Shown here piece after piece: positions 17,514-26,943 of a stretch of 64,000 nt of DNA. Positions within the stretch are counted from its first letter, which is position 1; each line of letters begins with the position of its first letter. This stretch comes from Haematomicrobium sanguinis DSM 21259. GTDB lineage: Bacteria > Actinomycetota > Actinomycetes > Actinomycetales > Micrococcaceae. The stretch covers positions 62,001-126,000 of the forward strand of contig NZ_JIAG01000009.1 of NCBI RefSeq assembly GCF_000688395.1, given 5' to 3'. The notes under the pieces were generated by a model. The model made no database searches and was not told the origin of the DNA. It saw only the letters and a list, made by a program, of their open reading frames with translations. A program made the translations under genes and the position numbers.

Positions 17514-18479
17514 TTACTGGGGTGGGGTGACCTTGCCGATCTCAACATAGAAGACCAAGGTGCCTGCCGGGCGCCCACCGGACGCGTTGTCTCCGTAGGC
17601 GAGGTCGCCTGGGATGGTCAGGATGGCCTTGGTACCAGACTTGAGTCCCTCAAGACCCATGTCCCAACCCTTAATGACTTGACCCTGACCCACGGTTACT
17701 GGGAACGCTTGGCCCCGTTCGAAGCTGGAGTCGAACTGTTTGCCATCGCTCAAGGTCCAACCCGCGTAGTTCACCTCGGCGGTGGCGCCGTTGGTGATGG
17801 TTTCGCCGTCGCCCTCCTCGATCACGTCAACAACGAGTTGATCGATTTCTTGCGGGTTCTTCGGTGCTTGGAAAGCGGGCTTTTTCGGGTCCTTGGTGTC
17901 CACGGAGGGCAGTGCGCCGTCCTTCTTCAACTGGTCGACCGTGCCCTGGTCGGCCTTGCCGGGAGCGTCCTTCGCTTCCACCACCTGCATGATCATGAGC
18001 TGGGAGGGCGGAGTCGTCGGGCTGGCCGAGGGCGACGCCGATGGGTCGACTGGAGTTTGCTGTCCCGGGATCGCGTAGGCAACCTGGACGCCGACCTTGC
18101 TCTTCTTGAGCACGTCATACAGGGCGGGGTCCTGTTTGAACGCGTCCATGGACACCGTTTGCGGATCCTTGGAGTAAGTGTCTTGAAGGACCGAACCATT
18201 TGCCGGGTCGATGAGGGCGAACTGCACCTTGAGTTGCTGGCCCTCCTTGATGTCGGCGCCGTCGCCGGCGACCTTGGACGCGGCGGCGGGCTCGGTCACC
18301 GAGACCGGGCTGGTGATTTCCACCTTGGGTGCCTTGGTCTTGTCCTCGACGGTGACTTTCACACCGTCCAAGGCGCCGGATTGGCCGGAGGAGGCGGTGG
18401 AGGAGTCACTGTTGGCGCAGGCGCCAAGAGTGAGAAGGAGAAGTAGGGATGCCGTCAGCGCGGCGACAAGTTTGCGCAC
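17514..18479 (-). CDS. FKBP-type peptidyl-prolyl isomerase lipoprotein
   Basis: 321 residues. The N-terminus is a lipoprotein signal peptide with lipobox LGAC (KLVAALTASLLLLLTLGAC), so it is lipid-anchored on the outer face of the membrane. The middle region (residues about 45-190) contains a degenerate FKBP-like or linker domain. The C-terminal 110 residues form a full FKBP domain (GWTLSDGKQFDSSFERG, VIKGWDMGLEGLKSG, LAYGDNASGGRPAGT). It probably helps fold secreted proteins. The start GTG 18479 has AGAAAG upstream. The 155-base gap to pafA holds only small hairpins. Confidence 0.9.
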   Translation of the reverse strand: MRKLVAALTASLLLLLTLGACANSDSSTASSGQSGALDGVKVTVEDKTKAPKVEITSPVSVTEPAAASKVAGDGADIKEGQQLKVQFALIDPANGSVLQDTYSKDPQTVSMDAFKQDPALYDVLKKSKVGVQVAYAIPGQQTPVDPSASPSASPTTPPSQLMIMQVVEAKDAPGKADQGTVDQLKKDGALPSVDTKDPKKPAFQAPKNPQEIDQLVVDVIEEGDGETITNGATAEVNYAGWTLSDGKQFDSSFERGQAFPVTVGQGQVIKGWDMGLEGLKSGTKAILTIPGDLAYGDNASGGRPAGTLVFYVEIGKVTPPQ

Positions 18480-18634
18480 AAGGCTACTTTCTTGATGGGG
18501 TTCAGGGTCCTAGGGCACTCTACGTGCCAAAGATAGCTCCCGCAACGGGGACACACTCAATTTCACAGTACGGGTTTAAGGTACGCGCCGATGCTGGGAG
18601 TTTCGTCCACACCGGCTCACCGCGAGCTGACCGG

Positions 18635-20011
18635 CTACTGCCCTAACGCGTTGAGCGCCTCGATCATGGCATCGACCCGCTCGTCTTCGGCGAGAAAGGG
18701 GTCCTTGCACAGGAGCGTGTGATGCGCCCGATCGTTGAGTTTTAAGTGCACCCAATCCACGGTAAAGTCGCGGTGTGCCCGGCGCGCCGCCTCCACGAAT
18801 CTCCCCCGCAACCGCGCCCTCGTGGTCTGGGGCGGTTCACTTCGCGCGGCTTCCACCGCCTCGGGGGCGCAAAGACGCTTCGCCTGGCCCCTACTCTCCA
18901 CCAACTGAAACAGCCCTCGCCCTTCGGCCAGGTCATGGTAGGTCAAATCCAGTTGCGCCACCCGTGCCGCATCCAACCCCAGACCGTGACGCTGCATGTA
19001 CCGGTCAATCAGCTTCTTCTTGATGGCCCAATCGATTTCGGTGTCGATCCCGGAATAATCGCCGCTCGCCACGGCGGCGATGGTACGTTCCCAAAGGTCG
19101 AAAATCTCGGCCATGTACTCGTGGTGCGCACCGTTTTTCTCCACGAAACCCCTCGCGATCTCCAGGTAGGCACTCTGGAGGTCCAACGCCGTCGTGCTTT
19201 TGCCGTTGGCCAAACGGATAGGTGCGGTGCCGGTGAGGTCATGCGACACATCGCGAATGCTGCGAATCGGGTTCTCGAGTTTGAAGTCCGGCATGATGGT
19301 CCCGGCTTCGAGAATGCGCAAAAGCAGATCTACGGTTCCGACTTTGAGGCGCGTGGTCACTTCCGACATGTTGGAGTCGCCGGAAATGACATGCAACCGC
19401 CGGTAGTACTCGGCGTCGGCGTGCGGCTCGTCCCGGGTGTTGATGATGGGGCGGGAGCGAGTGGTCGAGGATGAGACGCCTTCCCACATATGATCGGCGC
19501 GCTGAGTGAACGCGTAGATGTGTCCGTGTGGGGTGTCTAAGACCTTCCCGGCGCCCACGAGGATTTGCCGGGACACCAAAAATGGCACCAGCGACTCGGT
19601 CAGCCGGGAGAATTCGAGTTTGCGCGGGATGAGGTAGTTCTCATGGCTGCCGTAGGAGTTTCCCGCCGAGTCGGTGTTGTTTTTGAACACATAGACTTTT
19701 CCGCGGTAGCCTTCGCTCGCCATGCGCTCTTGGGCCGAGTCCACCAAACCCTGGACAATCCGCTCTCCGGCCCGATCCTGCAAGATCAGGTCGCGCAGGC
19801 TATCGCATTCGGCGCTCGCGTATTCGGGATGAGACCCCACGTCGAGATAGAGCCGCGCTCCGTTGCTGAGAAAGACGTTGGATGAGCGCCCCCATTGCAC
19901 CACGGAACGAAACAGGAATCGGGCGATCTCCTCGGGTGCGAGTTGGCGGCCCGCCGGATCCGAATAGGCGATGCCGAATTCGGTTTCAATGCCGTATATG
20001 CGTCGGTCCAT
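18635..20011 (-). CDS. pafA: Pup-protein ligase PafA
   Basis: 458 residues of the carboxylate-amine ligase fold shared by PafA and Dop. The N-terminus [16 protein letters not shown] carries the ATP/Mg-binding glutamates, and [18 protein letters not shown] holds the catalytic Asp region. Later motifs are [17 protein letters not shown] and [22 protein letters not shown]. PafA joins the C-terminal glutamate of Pup to substrate lysines. It lacks the Dop loop after the first motif, which separates it from the Dop gene here. It starts 6 bases after the stop of the 88-residue gene and is the last gene of the pupylation operon. Confidence 0.95.
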   Translation of the reverse strand: MDRRIYGIETEFGIAYSDPAGRQLAPEEIARFLFRSVVQWGRSSNVFLSNGARLYLDVGSHPEYASAECDSLRDLILQDRAGERIVQGLVDSAQERMASEGYRGKVYVFKNNTDSAGNSYGSHENYLIPRKLEFSRLTESLVPFLVSRQILVGAGKVLDTPHGHIYAFTQRADHMWEGVSSSTTRSRPIINTRDEPHADAEYYRRLHVISGDSNMSEVTTRLKVGTVDLLLRILEAGTIMPDFKLENPIRSIRDVSHDLTGTAPIRLANGKSTTALDLQSAYLEIARGFVEKNGAHHEYMAEIFDLWERTIAAVASGDYSGIDTEIDWAIKKKLIDRYMQRHGLGLDAARVAQLDLTYHDLAEGRGLFQLVESRGQAKRLCAPEAVEAARSEPPQTTRARLRGRFVEAARRAHRDFTVDWVHLKLNDRAHHTLLCKDPFLAEDERVDAMIEALNALGQ

Positions 20012-20017
20012 GACGTC

Positions 20018-20284
20018 CTAGGGTTGTTTCTGTCCCGCACCGAGAACGGTTGCGATCTCGTCAGTCGCGAGCTGCCGGAAGCACCGGTGAGATGCGCGCA
20101 GGGTTTCGGGATCGCGGTCCAGCACCGACACTGCCACGTCCCGCGCGGCCGGCCCGGACGCGGGGCCGGTTCCGAAGCTTGCGGGCGGCAGTAACTCAGG
20201 ACGGGTGTCCTGAAGCAACCGCGTGAAGGATTGCATGCCGTTGCCGAGAATGCGGTGGGCATCCCGACCGACCGCTTCAGCCAC
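20018..20284 (-). CDS. 88-residue protein of unknown function in the prcBA position
   Basis: Starts with GTG 20284, which shares one base with the pup TAG stop (TAGTG), so translation is probably coupled to pup. It ends 6 bases before pafA. The protein is soluble and probably helical, with the segments GRDAHRILGNGMQSFTRLLQ and DPETLRASHRCFRQLATDE joined by a Pro/Gly/Ala-rich linker. It shows no resemblance by eye to PrcA or PrcB, Bpa or Pup. In proteasome-bearing actinobacteria prcB and prcA lie at this point. It may be a real accessory gene or an uncharacterised replacement. The tight packing between pup and pafA argues that it is translated. Confidence 0.6.
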   Translation of the reverse strand: MAEAVGRDAHRILGNGMQSFTRLLQDTRPELLPPASFGTGPASGPAARDVAVSVLDRDPETLRASHRCFRQLATDEIATVLGAGQKQP

Positions 20285-20481
20285 TACTGCCCGCCCTTTT
20301 GCACAAAGCCGCGCACAAATTCTTCGGCATTGGATTCTAAGACCGAATCAATCTCGTCCAGCAAGTCATCTGCGGCTTGCACGTTCGCTCCCCCGCCGGT
20401 GCCGCCGGCACCAGGCGTGAGCGGGTCCGGGGTCTCTTCTTCCTGCTCGCCGCGTTGCGGTTGGAGCTGTTCCGATGACAT
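20284..20481 (-). CDS. pup: Prokaryotic ubiquitin-like protein Pup
   Basis: 65 residues, the usual Pup length. The disordered N-terminal half is rich in Glu, Gln, Pro and Gly. The C-terminal half holds the coiled-coil-forming Mpa-binding helix (AADDLLDEIDSVLESNAEEF), and the end is FVQKGGQ. The final GGQ shows that Pup is made in the glutamine form and must be deamidated by Dop before PafA can use it. It lies 32 bases downstream of dop. Confidence 0.97.
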   Translation of the reverse strand: MSSEQLQPQRGEQEEETPDPLTPGAGGTGGGANVQAADDLLDEIDSVLESNAEEFVRGFVQKGGQ

Positions 20482-20513
20482 CGCATTCTCCTCGGGTTGT
20501 GGTGACTAACAGC

Positions 20514-22142
20514 CTAGTGTTTGAGCAGGTCCTCAAGAAAGGCGCCGAAATCTTGATGGCGGTCAAAAAGGTCCGCGGTCAGCGCCTTGGTGCCGCGCAA
20601 TGGTTCGCGCAGGTCAATGCGCTGCACGCGCCGAGTCCGCGGGTTATTGACCACCGCCGAATCCCAGCTCGCCCCCAATACGTGGCGTGGGAATTGGGAA
20701 ATGAGGCGACCGCGAAAATACGCGCGTGTGTCCGCGGGCGGCTCGCTCGCCGCGTGGCGAATGGTCTCGGCATCCAGCAGGGTTCGCATACGCCCGGCCG
20801 CGATGAGCTTGTGATAAATACTGCGGTCCTCCCTGATGTCCGCGTATTGCAAGTCCACGAGGCGCAGCGTCGGGTCATCCCAGGCGAGGCCGCGCTGATC
20901 ACGGTAACGCTGCATGAGCGCGTGCTTGGCGCTCCAGTCCAGAGTGTCCGCCGTGCCGAACGGATCGGTGCGCAGTCGATCCACAATGCCACCCCACGCC
21001 TCCAAGAGCCTGAGGGCTTCCGAGTCCCGCGCATCAACCAGCCTGCTCGCGGCGTCCAGATACATTTCTTGGATATCCAGCGCGCTCACCCGCCGCCCGT
21101 CGATCAGTCGAAGGGAGGCCCTAAAACGCACATCATGGCTCACCGTTTGCAGGGCGGCAACCGGTTCATACACCTCGATATCCGGTGCCGCCCCGGCCTC
21201 GATGACGCTCAAGACTGCGGCCGTGGTGCCTAACTTCAGCCACCCCGCGGTATGGCTCTGATTGGCATCGCCAATAATGACGTGCAGACGCCGATACTTT
21301 TCCGAGTCCGAGTGCGGTTCATCGCGGGTATTAATGATCGGCCGGCGGATGGTCGTTTCCAGCCCGATCTCGGTCTCAAAAAAGTCGGCGCGCTGGCTCA
21401 ACTGAAAACCGGGCTCGTTCTTGGGCCCAATCCCCAGCCGTCCGGCCCCGGCAAAGACCTGCCGCGTCACAAAGAACGGGGTCAGACCCGCTGCCAGCGC
21501 CCGAAACGGCACCGCGCGCGGCACCAAATAGTTCTCATGCGAACCGTAGGACACCCGCCCGTCCGTGTTGTTGCGGTACAGCTGGATGTCCGGGAGCTCC
21601 GGTTGCCCGGCCAGGTAGGCCATCGACTGGCGCACCGCGACGTCGCCTGCGAGATCGTAGCGCAACGCCGCGAGGGGATCTCGCGTTTCCGGTGCCGAGT
21701 ATTCGGGGTGAGCGTGGTCCACGTAGAGCCGCGCGCCGTTAGCGGTCACCAGGTTCATCACCATTGAGTCCGCTTCCTCGGAATAGTTTTCGCGATAGAT
21801 CGCCTCTTCATCCCACCCGCTATAGCTGCCGGGGGCGCTACGGGCCACTTGGCGGGCATCAAGAACAGGTACGACGTCGGTCAGCTGGCTTGGGTGCGCA
21901 TCCTCCCTGGACACTTCCCACCCGCGCGCATCGCTCAGCGGGGCCTCGTCCGTGTAGTCCCAGCCCACAGGGTGGTGTTCTGGGTGTACCCGTGCGTACG
22001 CCGTCACCACCTGAGCGGATAACACCGTGTGATTGGCGCCCGCATCCGCCGGGGCGATCACCCCGTACTCGGTTTCGGTGCCGATCACCCGGTGAATAAG
22101 CGAATCCTGTTCCCCGCTTTCGGGTGTACGCGAACGTGTCAC
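20514..22142 (-). CDS. dop: Pup deamidase/depupylase Dop
   Basis: 542 residues, with the PafA fold. [14 protein letters not shown] is the ATP-binding start, [15 protein letters not shown] contains the catalytic Asp, and [19 protein letters not shown] and [22 protein letters not shown] follow. A 40-residue or longer insertion between the first two motifs ([18 protein letters not shown]...) is the Dop loop that is absent from PafA. Dop converts Pup-Gln to Pup-Glu and removes Pup from conjugates. Its GTG start overlaps the mpa stop by 4 bases (GTGA), so the two are translationally coupled. Confidence 0.95.
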   Translation of the reverse strand: MTRSRTPESGEQDSLIHRVIGTETEYGVIAPADAGANHTVLSAQVVTAYARVHPEHHPVGWDYTDEAPLSDARGWEVSREDAHPSQLTDVVPVLDARQVARSAPGSYSGWDEEAIYRENYSEEADSMVMNLVTANGARLYVDHAHPEYSAPETRDPLAALRYDLAGDVAVRQSMAYLAGQPELPDIQLYRNNTDGRVSYGSHENYLVPRAVPFRALAAGLTPFFVTRQVFAGAGRLGIGPKNEPGFQLSQRADFFETEIGLETTIRRPIINTRDEPHSDSEKYRRLHVIIGDANQSHTAGWLKLGTTAAVLSVIEAGAAPDIEVYEPVAALQTVSHDVRFRASLRLIDGRRVSALDIQEMYLDAASRLVDARDSEALRLLEAWGGIVDRLRTDPFGTADTLDWSAKHALMQRYRDQRGLAWDDPTLRLVDLQYADIREDRSIYHKLIAAGRMRTLLDAETIRHAASEPPADTRAYFRGRLISQFPRHVLGASWDSAVVNNPRTRRVQRIDLREPLRGTKALTADLFDRHQDFGAFLEDLLKH

Positions 22143-23893
22143 AAATACTGGCCCGTGTTGTCGCCGGCTTCGAGCGTGCGTCCTGGTTCTGGGCCGGACT
22201 TGGATTGCACGATCGTGCGGATATAGGTGATCCGCTCCCCCTTCTTACCGGAAATGCGGGCCCAGTCATCCGGGTTCGTGGTGTTGGGCATATCCTCGTG
22301 TTCGCGAAATTCGTCGGCAACGGCACGGTAGAGGTGATCTATCCGCAGTCCGCGCTGGTTTTTCTGTAAGAGGTCCTTGATCGCGCTCTTCTTCGCTCGA
22401 TCCACAATGTTTTGGATCACCGCGCCCGAGTTGAAATCCTTGAAATAGAGCATCTCGGTTTCCCCGTTGGCGTAGGTCACCTCCAAGAACTCGTTGTCCT
22501 CGTTCTCTTCATACATGCGCTCCACGGTATTGCGAATCATCGCCTGAACCGTGGACTCGGGGTCATCCCCGTTCTCTTTCAGGTCATCGGCGTTCAACGG
22601 AAGATCGCTGGTCAAATACTTGGCGAAGATGTCGGCGGCGCCTTCGGCATCCGGGCGTTGAATCTTAATTTTCACGTCGAGTCGGCCGGGGCGCAAAATG
22701 GCCGGATCGATCATGTCCTCTCGATTGGAGGCTCCGATCACAATCACATTATCGAGGCGTTCCACGCCGTCGATTTCGCTTAACAGCTGGGGAACGATTG
22801 TTGTTTCCACATCCGAGGACACGCCGGTTCCGCGGGTGCGGAAAAGGGAATCCATTTCGTCAAAGAACACGACCACGGGGCTGCCGTCCTGAGCTTTTTC
22901 CCGGGCGCGGGCAAAGATCAGCCGAATGTGACGCTCGGTCTCGCCCACGTATTTGTCCAACAGCTCCGGCCCCTTGATGTTCAAGAAGTAACTCTTGGAG
23001 TCCTCCTTGCCGGTGCGTTGCTTGGCTTGGGAGGCGAGCGAATTGGCGACGGCCTTGGCGATCAGCGTCTTGCCGCACCCGGGTGGCCCGTAGAGCAGGA
23101 TGCCCTTGGGCGCCTTGAGCCCGTGTTCGCGGTAGAGATCTGGGTGCAAGAACGGCAGTTCCACGGCGTCCTTGATTTGCTCGATCTGTTGTGCGAGCCC
23201 GCCAATGTCTTCATAGGCGATATCCGGGACTTCTTCTAACACCAGATTTTCGACCTCGCTTCGCGGCACGCGTTCAATGGCGTACCCGCTTTTGGCATCC
23301 ACCGAGACCGCGTCACCGACCCGCACATTGCCGCGCAACTGGCCGGAGAGCCGGTATACGCGCTCGTCATCGGTGCGCCCGACCACCAGAATGCGGTCCT
23401 CGCCGAGCAATTCTTTTACGGTGGCGATTTCGCCATGATTGTCATAGCCCAGAATGGCGACAACCGTGAGCGACTCATTCAGGAGCACTTCTTGGCCCGG
23501 TTCCAGGTTATCCATGTCGATCAGCGGCGAGACGCTGACACGCACCTTACGGCCGCCTTGAAATACGTCGACGCTGTCCACGGTGGCCGATTCAATGCTG
23601 ACACCGGCCTCTGGTGCGCGGTGGCGGTTGACCTTCAGGACGGTGCCGAAGCTGAAAGGCGTCACCGATTCCTTGCCCAAGGCGGTCTTGAGCTTGATGA
23701 TTTCTTCCTTGGTGTTCTCCAAAACCTCGACGAGCCGGCGGTTTTGCGCACCGGCGGAAACCAGCTGCCGATCAAGGGTGCGCACCTTCTCTCTGAGTAC
23801 GCTCACCTGCCGCTCGTTTAAGGTGGCTTCGTGGCGCAGGCGCCCCAGTTCCGCGGACTCTGCGGTAGGCGTCGTGTCGCTGTTCTCGCTCAT
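22139..23893 (-). CDS. mpa: Proteasomal AAA+ ATPase Mpa/ARC
   Basis: 584 residues. An N-terminal coiled coil ([20 protein letters not shown] onward) recruits Pup. Two OB domains follow, then an AAA+ module with Walker [17 protein letters not shown] (about residue 268), pore loop [17 protein letters not shown], Walker [12 protein letters not shown] and the sensor GASNRED. The last four residues are GQYL, the tail that docks Mpa into the alpha-ring of the 20S proteasome. The tail is intact although no proteasome genes lie here. ATG 23893 has AGAGG upstream. It is separated from trmI by 70 bases and may have its own promoter. Confidence 0.96.
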   Translation of the reverse strand: MSENSDTTPTAESAELGRLRHEATLNERQVSVLREKVRTLDRQLVSAGAQNRRLVEVLENTKEEIIKLKTALGKESVTPFSFGTVLKVNRHRAPEAGVSIESATVDSVDVFQGGRKVRVSVSPLIDMDNLEPGQEVLLNESLTVVAILGYDNHGEIATVKELLGEDRILVVGRTDDERVYRLSGQLRGNVRVGDAVSVDAKSGYAIERVPRSEVENLVLEEVPDIAYEDIGGLAQQIEQIKDAVELPFLHPDLYREHGLKAPKGILLYGPPGCGKTLIAKAVANSLASQAKQRTGKEDSKSYFLNIKGPELLDKYVGETERHIRLIFARAREKAQDGSPVVVFFDEMDSLFRTRGTGVSSDVETTIVPQLLSEIDGVERLDNVIVIGASNREDMIDPAILRPGRLDVKIKIQRPDAEGAADIFAKYLTSDLPLNADDLKENGDDPESTVQAMIRNTVERMYEENEDNEFLEVTYANGETEMLYFKDFNSGAVIQNIVDRAKKSAIKDLLQKNQRGLRIDHLYRAVADEFREHEDMPNTTNPDDWARISGKKGERITYIRTIVQSKSGPEPGRTLEAGDNTGQYL

Positions 23894-23927
23894 CAGGCAA
23901 ACCTCTATCTGTCATGCTCTGGTAGTG

Positions 23928-23933
23928 AGCCTA
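23928..23933 (-). promoter_or_regulatory. Possible -10 box of an internal promoter for mpa-dop-pup-pafA
   Basis: TAGGCT on the minus strand lies 34 bases before the mpa ATG in the 70-base trmI-mpa gap. The same hexamer is used before several genes in this window. No convincing -35 is seen. Confidence 0.35.
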
Positions 23934-23963
23934 CGGCGAAAAGGTGACTATCGCCGTCGTTGT

Positions 23964-25001
23964 TCACGTAGTGGAATCGGTGTCCTCGGGAAGAGAACCG
24001 CGCTGAGTCATGGACCGAGCGTCGCGTGCGGCCCGGCGGAGCTTCTTGGCCGAGACGTTGCGTTCGCCCACCGCTCCCGGGGTCCAGGCGTTCATTTCTT
24101 CCGCGCTGAATTCAGGTTTGGTGCCGCGCTTGCGCAACGCCAGCGATTCGTGGCCGTCGGCAAGTTTGCGGGTGACCAAGAGGAACCCGGTGTGTGCCAC
24201 CATCCGGTGGTTGGGGCGCACCGCGAGTCCCTCCAAATGCCAGCCGCGCACCATGGATTCCCACGCTTCCGGCTCACTAAAACGTCCGGAGTCGCGAATT
24301 GCTTCCGCGGTGCGTGAGAGCTGGGTGACGGTGGCGACGTAATTGATCCAGACGCCGCCGGGGGCGAGCACGGTGGCGACGGCGTCGAGGCATTCCCAGG
24401 GCGCCAGCATGTCCAGGACAACGCGATCCACGCTCCCGGGTTCTTCGGTTTCTACCACCGCGTCTTGAAAGTCGCCGATGGTGATGTTCCAGGCCGGGTG
24501 CGGACCGCCAAAGAGGGTTTCCACATTGCCGCGCGCGATCTCGGCGAATTCCTCGCGGCGCTCGAAGGAGTGCAGGTATCCCTGGTCGCCGACGGCCCGG
24601 AGCAGGGACATCGTGAGGGCGCCGGAGCCGACACCGGCTTCGACCACGCGCGCTCCCGGGTAGATGTCCGCCATGGTGACAATCTGGCCGGAGTCCTTCG
24701 GGTAGACGACGGCGGCTCCGCGCGGCATGGAGAGCACAAAGTCGGAGAGCAGCGGGCGAAGGGCCTGGTATTCGTGTCCGGTGGTGTTGGCTACCACGAT
24801 GCCTTCGGGCTGGCCGATCAGTTGGTCATGGTTGAGGATGCCCTTGTGGGTGTGGAAGACGCCGTTCGGGGTCAACGTGATGGTGTTCATGCGGCCGCGC
24901 TCGTCGGTGAGCTGGACGCGGTCGCCGGGCTTGAGGGGTCCGCGGCGGTTCTCGGCGCCGTGGGCTGCCTGCGGTTCTTGGGCTTCTTGCGCGGTGGTCA
25001 T
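23964..25001 (-). CDS. trmI: tRNA (adenine-58-N1) methyltransferase TrmI
   Basis: 345 residues. A small N-terminal beta domain (KPGDRVQLTDERGRMNTITL) is followed by the class I methyltransferase fold with motif I GARVVEAGVGSGALTMSLL. VDRVVLDMLAPWECLDAV holds the catalytic-site Asp region typical of TrmI. It makes m1A58 in the T-loop of tRNAs as a homotetramer. The C-terminus is extended and basic (KKLRRAARDARSMTQRG). Its ATG overlaps the stop of the upstream peptidase gene by 4 bases (ATGA). TrmI is regularly found upstream of mpa in actinobacteria. Confidence 0.93.
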   Translation of the reverse strand: MTTAQEAQEPQAAHGAENRRGPLKPGDRVQLTDERGRMNTITLTPNGVFHTHKGILNHDQLIGQPEGIVVANTTGHEYQALRPLLSDFVLSMPRGAAVVYPKDSGQIVTMADIYPGARVVEAGVGSGALTMSLLRAVGDQGYLHSFERREEFAEIARGNVETLFGGPHPAWNITIGDFQDAVVETEEPGSVDRVVLDMLAPWECLDAVATVLAPGGVWINYVATVTQLSRTAEAIRDSGRFSEPEAWESMVRGWHLEGLAVRPNHRMVAHTGFLLVTRKLADGHESLALRKRGTKPEFSAEEMNAWTPGAVGERNVSAKKLRRAARDARSMTQRGSLPEDTDSTT

Positions 25002-26128
25002 GGTGTTGCCTTTCCGGTCACGGCACGGATGAGCGCTTGTTGGTCCAAGAGTCCCACGATATTGCCTTGAGTGTTGACGACGACGAATTGCGTGCCGCCG
25101 CGGGTGTTCATGTAGGTGACGAGTTCATTGCCTTGCGCCCATTCGGGCACGATCGCCTCGGGGTCGATCGCGCGGGAAACCGAGGTCGCCGGGGTGCTGG
25201 CGCGTTGATTCGCGGGGACCGAGGTCGCGGCCTGCCAATCCACGATCGCGATGGGCGTACCGGAGGCGTTTTGCAGGATCACCTCTTGTTGGCCCGGTTG
25301 CGGCACGCCCTGTTCGATCGTGGCAACGGTGGCGGTATCGAGCATGGGGATGGCCGGGCGCATGAGCTTCCCGGCGCTGATGCCCGGCAGGCGGGAGCGA
25401 ATGGTTGCGCTCTTGATCGCGGAGCTGGCGCCCATCCACAGGAAACCGCAAATCAGCAGGGTGATCAGGATGTAACTCACCTGCGGACGTTCTTGACGCA
25501 GCCACGGCAGCCCCACCGCGACAATGGCTATACCGACGGCAATGATGCGCCCGGTCCAGCCGGCGGCGATGGTGCCCTTGTCCTGGTTACCGGTCGCCTT
25601 CCAGACAATCGTTTCCACGATGCGCCCGCCGTCGAGGGGCAGACCGGGCAGAACGTTGAAGACGGCGACCAGGAAGTTCGTCAGGGTGAAGATGTACATG
25701 AGCGCGGAGCCCGGGGTCCCCGGTTGGGTGAGCGGTTGGAGCAGGTACCCAATACCGGCGAGGATAAAGTTCGCGAGCGGACCCGAGAGCGCAACCACCA
25801 GGGATCGTCCGGCGGACACGGTGAAGTTATCGAATTGGGTGTGCCCGCCCCACAAGTTCAGCACAATCTTGGTGGAGGGCCACTTGAAGGCACGCGCCAC
25901 CAGTGCGTGCGCGAGTTCATGGACCAGTACCGAGAAAAGGAGCAGCAGCGCGTAAGCGAACGCGAGTGCGAACGCCGCGGCTCCCAGATCCGGGAAGGCG
26001 TCCATCAGCGTGGGCCCCCACGTGATCACAATGAACGCGGCAATGATGAACCAGGAGTACGCCAGCACGATCGGAGTGCCAGCGATCTTGCCGAGCGGGA
26101 TCCCTTCGGAAAAGGTTTTCGAATTCAT
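24998..26128 (-). CDS. Site-2-protease-type M50 metallopeptidase with CBS domains
   Basis: 376 residues with about six membrane helices. The zinc motif is HELAH in LVHELAHALVARAF, and the third ligand is in NVLPGLPLDGGRI, both typical of intramembrane M50 proteases (Rv2625c/SpoIVFB type). The C-terminal cytoplasmic part (from about residue 255) contains CBS-type sequence (GKLMRPAIPMLDTATVATIE, VVVNTQGNIVGLLDQQALI). These enzymes cut membrane-bound regulators, and CBS domains often bind adenine nucleotides. The gene overlaps HAD upstream and trmI downstream by 4 bases each, so the three are one translationally coupled unit. Confidence 0.9.
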   Translation of the reverse strand: MNSKTFSEGIPLGKIAGTPIVLAYSWFIIAAFIVITWGPTLMDAFPDLGAAAFALAFAYALLLLFSVLVHELAHALVARAFKWPSTKIVLNLWGGHTQFDNFTVSAGRSLVVALSGPLANFILAGIGYLLQPLTQPGTPGSALMYIFTLTNFLVAVFNVLPGLPLDGGRIVETIVWKATGNQDKGTIAAGWTGRIIAVGIAIVAVGLPWLRQERPQVSYILITLLICGFLWMGASSAIKSATIRSRLPGISAGKLMRPAIPMLDTATVATIEQGVPQPGQQEVILQNASGTPIAIVDWQAATSVPANQRASTPATSVSRAIDPEAIVPEWAQGNELVTYMNTRGGTQFVVVNTQGNIVGLLDQQALIRAVTGKATP

Positions 26129-26850
26129 GAGGGGTCCACATTCCCTAGGGCGTCAATGGCGCTCTCTAGGTCCGCCACTCGCTTCCCGGCAAGCGTTGTC
26201 CACTGAAGATCTCCGAGGTGTTCCGGCAGCGGTACGGTATGCGGTATCGCGATGGTGAGAACACCGGAGGCAATGGCCGAACTCACGCCGGGGAAGGAAT
26301 CCTCGATGGCCACCACCCGCCGTGGCTCCAGGGGTCCATGGCTCTTAGCAAGCCGATCGAGGGCCGTGAGGTAAGCCTCGGGGTGCGGTTTGCCGTTGCT
26401 GACTTGGTCTCCGGTAACAATGAATTCGAGGCGCCCGGGTCCCAGGGCGTCCTGCACGATCTTCGCCAATTCGGTGAAGGACATCGTGACCAGCGCCGAA
26501 GGGATTCCGGCGGCGTAGAGCTCGTCGATGAGCTCGCGGGCACCCGGCCGCCACGGGATATGCGCCTTGGTGCGCTCGATGACTTGAGCGGTGAGCCAGT
26601 CAATGATCTCCGGCACGCTCATCGCCACCCCTGCTTCCTGGAGGAGCAGGGCCGACTTATCCAGGGCATTGCCGACCAATTGCAAGGCGTCTTCGTCGCT
26701 CCAGGTTCCGCCGTGCTGGGTGACGAGCGCCTTTTCCGCCTCGATCCAGTACGGTTCGGTGTCCACCAGTGTTCCGTCCATGTCCCATAACACCGCTTGG
26801 AGGGGTGCATCGGTTCGTGGCACGGCGGAGTTGGGCGCAGGTGTTGGCAT
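26125..26850 (-). CDS. HAD-superfamily phosphatase (beta-phosphoglucomutase/phosphatase-like)
   Basis: 241 residues from ATG 26850. Motif I is LWDMDGTLVDTEPYW (nucleophile first Asp), motif II ALVTMSF, motif III the Lys in SNGKPHPEAY and motif IV EDSFPGV. The cap domain is alpha-helical (class C1). Such enzymes dephosphorylate sugar phosphates or other small metabolites; the substrate is not predictable. The frame is open to 26913, but the shorter start fits the family and has a -10 box 7 bases upstream. It heads the operon with the M50 protease and trmI. Confidence 0.85.
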   Translation of the reverse strand: MPTPAPNSAVPRTDAPLQAVLWDMDGTLVDTEPYWIEAEKALVTQHGGTWSDEDALQLVGNALDKSALLLQEAGVAMSVPEIIDWLTAQVIERTKAHIPWRPGARELIDELYAAGIPSALVTMSFTELAKIVQDALGPGRLEFIVTGDQVSNGKPHPEAYLTALDRLAKSHGPLEPRRVVAIEDSFPGVSSAIASGVLTIAIPHTVPLPEHLGDLQWTTLAGKRVADLESAIDALGNVDPS

Positions 26851-26857
26851 GTCAACC

Positions 26858-26863
26858 AGTCTA
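26858..26863 (-). promoter_or_regulatory. -10 box TAGACT for leaderless HAD-led operon
   Basis: TAGACT on the minus strand ends 7 bases before ATG 26850. It supports the shorter start and marks the promoter of the HAD-M50-trmI unit. Confidence 0.5.
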
Positions 26864-26931
26864 CGTGGGCGCACGCTTGTGCGCTTGTGGCGTACTTTGC
26901 AACCAATAGTCACATTGACCGTTTTGGCTAC

Positions 26932-26937
26932 TAGGCT
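26932..26937 (+). promoter_or_regulatory. -10 box TAGGCT for leaderless PAC2 gene
   Basis: TAGGCT is followed by 6 bases and then ATG 26944. No ribosome site is present. Confidence 0.55.
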
Positions 26938-26943
26938 AAAACA

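Noticed and set aside
18480..18634. Possible terminator hairpin after pafA
   Set aside because: Only 4-5 bp stems (for example GCTC/GAGC) are seen, too weak to call.
26851..26913. Longer N-terminus for the HAD phosphatase
   Set aside because: The extra residues are not family-like and would cover the -10 box; the shorter ATG fits better.
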